A DNA stretch of 64,000 nucleotides from Isoetes taiwanensis (lineage: Eukaryota > Streptophyta > Lycopodiopsida > Isoetales > Isoetaceae), in contig JAJEKV010000053.1 of the NCBI GenBank assembly GCA_021234155.1, positions 6,277,424-6,341,423 of the forward strand. Direction: 5' to 3'. The notes beneath the pieces were generated by a model. That model had not been told where the DNA came from and made no database searches. It was given only the letters and a program-made list of their open reading frames with translations. Every line of letters begins with the position of its first letter. Position 1 is the first letter of the stretch. The position numbers were made by a program, and so were the translations under genes. Shown here in pieces: positions 58,800-64,000 of this stretch.

Positions 58800-60760
58800 T
58801 TTGAAAAAAAGTCACAAAGCAAGATTAATGAATCTAAATTGGTTTGTAGGTATGGCCCCATTTGTGAAGACACTAATGATTAGTGAGATTAGACGCATGG
58901 TCATAAATGAGATATGTGCTAACGAAAGTCCCGGCCGGGAGATGCAACCGGTCAACGGTCGACCATTTTGTCGACATGTGAAAAGGAAGTGCCAATTTGA
59001 GTTAGCACAAAATGGCCGTGTCAAGAAGAAATGTTGACTTCTCTCCTTGACACACATGTAAAGCCAATGATTGGAAACCCCATGGATGAACTGAAGACAT
59101 GTTTGAAGCATTCTGCGCGACTTAAAAGTCCCAATGCCGAGGCTCGTGTCAAGGAATGGGTAGCTTCATGGAATTCCTCAAAGAAGCGGACGTTTGGATC
59201 ACAAGAACATCATTGCGGATATCAATGCACGCCGGTTGGAGGTAATTAAAAATGCTTTGCATCGTGGGGAAGCTCTAGTGGGCGGTGGCCTAGCAAGGCC
59301 CACTTTTCTTTGGAGAATCACATGAACACATCAATCTTTGTTGATCCCATGCCCGTAGAGGCCGTGGATGTGATCGCCTTTATTGAGGAGAAACCAACAC
59401 ATCGCATCGTATCAAATCAAGATCAACGGAACACAACACTTCCAAGATGATGAGCTATACAGTGGATGGGTTTTCAAGGGCAAAGATAGGGCGTAGACGT
59501 ATGAGATGGCTCAAAGATACATACGCTTCAAGAGCCCCAGAGATCCCGCTTTGGCTACATCCATTGGACTTGCATATGAAGTTGCTAGCTCTAGTGGGGA
59601 TACCATAGGGCCAATGGTGATTCTACCTTTCATGAATGGAGAGACACTTGCACACTTGTTTGACTATTTACCTAATAACTTGTCACGTTTTAGAAGATGG
59701 TCAAATGCAATTGCTAGCGCCAAGAAGAACCGACAAACACATAGGCGCTGAACTTAGGAGCAAAATGCGAGTTGTATATCAAGATGTTCCGAGGAGATAG
59801 CTCTTGCCCCAGCGTAAGGTGTCGTTGAGATCCACAAAGGCCACTTCACTCACACAAAGCTTAATTGCAAAGAGAGTCAAATTACATTTTGATGATGAGT
59901 ACCAAAATGTGTGGGTGGCCATTGGTGATTGGGACAATGCAATTCATTTTACGCCAAAGAGCCGCCGTCCCTTGTTGAAGTGTCGGTACTTACTTTCTGG
60001 ATGGACAAGCAAAATATCCATGGTTAGAGGAAAGCGTGTTTGAGAAATCAAAGGATGATGATCGCGGTATGGGGACACGAAATTCATGATGTCTATGCAT
60101 TGGGATATATTTATGAGATGCTTCGGATTTCGCGTGCAAGCTATCGCTACATTTAATGGAGTGGTTTAATAATAACAACAATGCCCAATGGATTAATCCA
60201 ACCCATATGTACCAACGACGCCTTGACAAGTTGGAGGAGCAAAAACAAGAATGATGTGCCCACGTGAAGACGTATTCTCATCACGACCCAAAGCTTCCGG
60301 GTTGTTGAAGCCTTACAAAGTGTTGGAATATCTTCTACCATGGTTGTGAGACAAAGACGACACATGAAGTGCATGGATGCCTTGAGATGTCAAAATTGTT
60401 GTTGTCACAACTCAAATAATGAATACAATATTGTATATCTTGCCATGTTTAAGAGTATTAAATTTTTTAATTGTCTAATAACCAAATATATAAAGACACT
60501 TTTAATTATTCAAATCCCAATGTTTTGTAATGAACTTCCCATGTTGCTAACATTTGTTGCTTTCCTACTATGTTATTCATCGACTCCATATAAATAACTT
60601 GCAAGTTTTTGCACATGTCCAAAGAACCATGGGATGCGCACGATGGCATATCTATTGTTCACAACTTTACTTCGCGTGGCTTGGTAGCCTTATTGACACC
60701 CTAAACCTCGCAAAGGCCTTTAAGAGGCGAAGTTGGTCGATTCGGGTTTAGCTCGCCACC
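58800..60760 (+). pseudogene. Unrecognised multi-piece gene in CACTA-type element 3
   Basis: A run of coding-like plus-strand pieces in shifting frames. 58,801-59,037 gives a basic Cys/His stretch (RPFCRHVKRKCQFE). 59,031-59,175 has PMIGNPMDELKTCLKHSARL and VKEWVASWNSS. 59,215-59,280 has DINARRLEVIKNALHRGEAL. 59,325-59,390 has NTSIFVDPMPVEAVDVIAF. 59,506-59,700 has RYIRFKSPRDPALATSIGLAYEVASSS and ILPFMNGETLAHLFDYLPNN. 59,830-60,040 has KRVKLHFDDEYQNVWVAIGDWD, and the end holds KPYKVLEYLLPW. Hydrophobic/charged periodicity suggests a real former protein, but no family was recognised. Premature stops (for example TAG at about 59,493) mark it as decayed. Its place before a TNP1-like gene suggests the element's second ORF. 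Confidence 0.45.
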
Positions 60761-60902
60761 ACCGCCACCTCCACCATTGTGTGGATTTGGTATGGATTTT
60801 TTTTTCTAGGATAAAATGTAAGTTAACCATTTATTTTAACGTTCTAATGTTTTTAAATGTAAGCGTGTAAATGCGGTCGCGTCCTTCTTTTTCCTATACA
60901 TA

Positions 60903-62320
60903 ATGTTCGCCGTTGTGGTTATGGGCGGATCTTCTTCTCACTCCCCAAGAGAGGCAGGGAAAAGGACCTCGTGATCCAGCCAGAAGACGAAGAGCGTGGA
61001 ACTCCGAGATATCAACGAGGCGATAACCCCGAAGATAGGTGGAATGCCTTGCAATTCGGGATGTCGCCCGCAGAAATGGAGATTGCGGCGCCAGTCGTTG
61101 AACAAAGTAGGCGGAGGTTTGCGCCCATGACCCTCCACGCCATAGCTCATACACTCCTTCGTAATTCAATCTTGGGCCCGTTGTTAACGCAGGAGAATGA
61201 ACCCCCAAAGGAGGCGCCGACCGTCGTTTACGCCTGAGTGGGATAATTCCTCTTCAAGCTCGTTAAAGATCGTGCACCACCCGCACCACCTCCACGAAGG
61301 CATCTCTTTCAATATGAGTGAGTTCATCTTGAATTATGCCCTTTTTTGTTCACTAACACATATTCATTTGTTAGTCGTGATGTTGAGTGTAGTAGCAAGA
61401 GTTGCCGCTACCACAAAGACCTTTGCAGATGGCGACAATTTTTGGAAGATGGCTAATAGTGTCACAAATAGCGTTTGCCATAACGTCCACAAGGGTGAAT
61501 GGAACTCGGGAGCCTATGATGAGGAAAAGAGAGGATCAAGGAGCTTTTAGAAGCAGAATATCCCGAGCTCAAGTCAGGAGAGATCTCATGGAGGGAGGTT
61601 TGTTCAAAGCGGTGGTAAACATGTTAAATCCACCGTGTATTAGGCTCTTTCGTTCTTCATTATAACCTCATTGTACTCATATTTTATTTATATTTTGCAG
61701 AGGTAATCGAAGAGCAAAACAAAGCTCTTGCCAAAGCTACTGAGGAGTCCCGATAGAGGGAAGTGGGCACCTATCCGTTGACTAATGAGGCATTTCAAGT
61801 ACATCATCTCTCCCATGAGTCGATAATTAGATGATGCCATGTGGACTAAGTCCTTGTATTGCATTGTAGTGTTTGAAGGCCAACATATTATCAAAGAAAG
61901 GGGAAGCTAGAACAAAGGCAGCGCTCTTTGGACGCGAGGTACGACGAAGCAAGTGGCAGCCATAGTGCCAATAAGACTGGGTCTGGCGGTTATGGCTTTC
62001 TGAATAAGCTATTTGTAAGTATAAATTTGGTTTATAATGTAGGTTCTCGAGTTGAACACTAACATTAGTTTTGGTGCTCATTCTCAATAGGCGTCATTTC
62101 TTTGGTCGCCCGGCTGCTAAAGATGAACGCGAAAGGGCCTTCAAAAAAGGCAGTCATGCGGCCATCCAGTACGCCGCTGCGCGTGAAAGGGGGGATGAAG
62201 TGTGTATCATTCATTAGATAATTATTTGTGACTACAATGAACTAATTGTTGCGATACAATATAATGCAGGTAAATGAAGACGAAGCCAATGAAGAAGAAG
62301 AAGAAGAGAGCAACAACTAA
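60903..62320 (+). pseudogene. TNP1 / Transposase_24-like spliced gene of CACTA element 3
   Basis: Plus-strand exons separated by likely GT-AG introns. Exon 1 (from 60,903, frame change at about 60,975) includes WNALQFGMSPAEMEIAAPVV and a PPAPPPRR stretch, ending near 61,313. Exon 2 (about 61,406-61,613) includes TFADGDNFWKMANSV and LLEAEYPELKSGEISWREV. Exon 3 (about 61,702 onward) has EEQNKALAKATEES, and QRQRSLDARYDEASGSHSA then GYGFLNKLF before GTAAGT at about 62,012. Exon 4 has FFGRPAAKDERERAFKKGSHAA; the last exon is VNEDEANEEEEEESNN with TAA at 62,318. The W-rich/E-rich C-terminal half with R(A/E)..FKK.....Y....+RGDE resembles the small CACTA protein that binds subterminal repeats. Stops after TEESR and a frameshift in exon 1 suggest decay. 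Confidence 0.5.
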
Positions 62321-62702
62321 AGACTTAATATATTTTGTAATGTGCAAATTACATTGTGAAATATATTAATTGAATTCAATTTAAATTTTTTATGCTTTGT
62401 TCTTATTATTTGTGATTTTTTTGTTATGTTAATTTTATGCTCGATTCTATTTTTTTATTCTTAGATTTATTAAACATTTAATTACATATTAAACAATAAT
62501 GCTTAAATATTTATTCTCGATTTATTTTGTTCATATTTAATATTTATTAATACTATTAATATTATTGATAATATTAATATTAATAAATATTACTAAATAT
62601 TTATTTATATTAAATATTTGTTAATTTTGAATATGAATATTAACTGTCCGTTAAATCATATTGAATAATATTAAATAAATATTTTTTTTTAATCAAAATT
62701 CC
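62321..62702. other. AT-rich 3' flank of element 3
   Basis: Very AT-rich, with repeated TAATATTAATATTA and AATATTTATT words. No gene. It joins the TNP1-like stop codon to the subterminal repeats and is a plausible 3' UTR/polyadenylation region. Confidence 0.6.
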
Positions 62703-63180
62703 TTAATCGTCGTTGAACGACGTTGTCTGCGTGGCCGCCATGTCAGCAGCGTCGTTGAACGACGTTGTCTGCGTGGCGCCAGGCCAGCAGACAGGTGACA
62801 GCCACGCCAGCAACGTCGTTGAACGACGTTTCACACGCGGCAGCCACGTCAGTGCTACGCGCTGGCAACGCCACGCTGGACGGACATGATGACGTGTACT
62901 TGTCGTCGTTGAACGACGTTGCCAGGTCATCTGCCACGCCAGCCGGCCGCGCTGGCGCGGTCACTCTGGCAGCAGTGCCGCGTGGCTGACCCACGTGTAC
63001 GCAACGACGTTGAACGACGTCAGGTCGTCGCTTAAAGACGCCGCGGTTGCGACGCGTATAGCGACGCATAAATGTCGTTTATCGACGGTCCGACGTCGAA
63101 ATAGACGTCGTTTATCGACGTTTTGACGTCGATCATCGACGTGCAAACGACGTCTGGACGTCGTAATAGACGTCGTAACA
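62703..63180. repeat. Right subterminal repeat array of CACTA element 3
   Basis: Near-palindromic CGTCGTTGAACGACG occurs intact at 62,708-62,722, 62,750-62,764, 62,814-62,828 and 62,904-62,918, with variants near 63,003-63,020 and GACGTCGTTTATCGACG forms to 63,175. Between copies lie GTCTGCGTGGC and GCCACG(T/C)CAG words. The density and proximity to the TIR match CACTA transposase-binding subterminal regions. Confidence 0.85.
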
Positions 63181-63199
63181 GGGCTTTGGTTTTGTAGTG
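63181..63199 (-). repeat. CACTA terminal inverted repeat (right end of element 3)
   Basis: The complement reads CACTACAAAACCAAAGCCC, a standard CACTA terminus, followed inward by the ACGACGTC repeats. Outside, the sequence is homologous to the 12.09-kb block and diverges exactly at this boundary, fixing the end of the element. A 3-bp duplication cannot be checked because the left end is not identified. Confidence 0.85.
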
Positions 63200-64000
63200 A
63201 GTCCTCTCCATTCGGAATGGAGCCGACTCATACCTTGAACATGCATCCCTCAAGTTTTTAACATACTTTGAAGATTCAATCTTCTAATCTATTAGCATTT
63301 GGAGGTGTTTAACTCCAAAACCACAAAGATTAACAAAATAGCAAAGATCCTACCTTATGAAGATAGACAAAACCCTCGGGCGCCAAAAACTCCAAAGGGA
63401 ATGGGACAAAATAACAATGGAATGGAAAAATAAACTGAGCGCGTTCCCGCCATAATTGGACATCATTTATCGACGCCATAACGTCGTTGAACGACATCCC
63501 GCTGACGTGGCTTGACACCCAGGCATGCCACGTCAGCTGGAGGGCGTCAGATGCCCCGTCAGATGCCACGTCAGATCCCAAGACGTCGTTGATCGACATG
63601 TGGCTGATATGGCTTGATACCCAGGCGTGTCATGTCAGCTCGCACACGTCAGCTCTGCCCCGTCAAATGCCCATAACATCGTTAAACGACGTTCTTTGCG
63701 TCGTTAAACGACGTATTGTGCTTGTTTGATTTGTAGAAACTTGTTAGTTGGTTTTATTTCTATAAGAAATTGTAGGTAACAATTCTAGCACGTTCCCCAT
63801 AAGACAAACAACATAAAATACAAACAACACAAATAGATAAACAAACTTATTGTTTCCATTCATAGAAAAAGCTTATACATTACAACACAAATAGATAAAC
63901 AAACTTATTGTTTCCATTCATACAAAAAGATTATACATTATTTATATCCATCCTGAGGATATGACAATTTGATGCAACCACTTGCATCATTGTCTGCACG
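63200..64000 (-). repeat. Inverted copy of the 11.48-12.11 kb block
   Basis: Read on the minus strand from 64,000 to 63,200, it has the same layout as 11,480-12,090: the ATGATGCAA(A/G)TGGTTGCATCAAA start, the duplicated ATGAATGGAAACAATAAGTT unit, ACGACG repeats (63,460-63,720), CTTCATAAGGTA and the GGAGTTAAACACCTCC...GATTGAATCTT stretch, and finally the hairpin module. The copy is truncated by the window edge and by element 3. It is a second member of the same repeat family. Confidence 0.88.
63460..63720. repeat. ACGACG-type subterminal cluster with duplicated 33-bp unit
   Basis: Contains ACGTCGTTGAACGACATC, GACGTCGTTGATCGACATG and two CGTTAAACGACGTT-like words. TGGCTTGA(C/T)ACCCAGGC with a following GTCAGCT is present twice, at about 63,508 and 63,610. 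Confidence 0.8.

Noticed and set aside
59506-59751. Protein kinase-like reading of GPMVILPFMNGETLAHLFDYL
   Set aside because: A short resemblance to the hinge region of some receptor kinases, but no glycine loop, catalytic HRD or DFG motif was found in the surrounding frames.

Overview
The window looks like intergenic, repeat-dominated DNA from a large plant nuclear genome. The evidence is CACTA (En/Spm) transposase genes with plant-type domains (TNP2/Transposase_21, DUF4218, DUF4216), GT-AG introns, a long satellite array, and no operons or bacterial gene spacing. The species cannot be named from the sequence. No intact host gene was recognised, and almost every coding region carries stops or frameshifts.

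Layout. 1-2.3 kb: nothing recognisable. 2.3-6.3 kb: about 2.1 kb of almost pure pyrimidine, then about 1.35 kb of almost pure purine on the same strand. 7.3-11.1 kb: decayed CACTA transposase 1, followed by ACGACG-type subterminal repeats. 11.2-17.3 kb: a second CACTA-related block with a leader of hairpin modules, a spliced gene with a SET-like domain, and transposase 2. 17.3-19.5 kb: unassigned. 19.5-55.7 kb: a satellite with a monomer of about 1.1 kb, its left edge made of degenerate, truncated units. It is interrupted once, at 22,037-31,587. 55.7-57.2 kb: duplicated AT-rich flank. 57.2-63.2 kb: a third CACTA-type element with an unrecognised gene, a TNP1/Transposase_24-like spliced gene, and a right terminus ending GGTTTTGTAGTG. 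63.2-64.0 kb: an inverted copy of 11.48-12.11 kb, which the third element has entered.

The main discovery is the 9,551-bp insertion at 22,037-31,587. It splits one satellite monomer exactly, is flanked by the duplication CATT, and has imperfect terminal inverted repeats of about 60-75 bp starting AACARCGT. Its two halves are divergently transcribed. The plus-strand gene has the DGMDQ.KT / DN..REN / GHTH...ID pattern of a little-studied DDE-like transposase family, with a C-terminal SH3/Tudor-like segment. The minus-strand gene combines a ParB/sulfiredoxin-like region with an amino-methyltransferase signature (ADIPYG, then FxGSGQAA...GRN..SIDIDP) in the beta-class N6-adenine/N4-cytosine order. 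ParB-like plus N6_N4_Mtase is an arrangement known from phage and bacterial modification enzymes; here it is the cargo of a eukaryotic TIR transposon. Between the genes lie a repeated 16-bp palindrome (GGTATGAATTCATACC) and a spaced CCACCTCCAATGCA motif, either of which could be cis-acting sites.

Caution: satellite copies differ mainly by short indels at C/G-rich positions while AT-rich blocks are almost invariant. Some of the frameshifting could therefore be consensus error in the assembly. Reading frames are described as seen, without correction.
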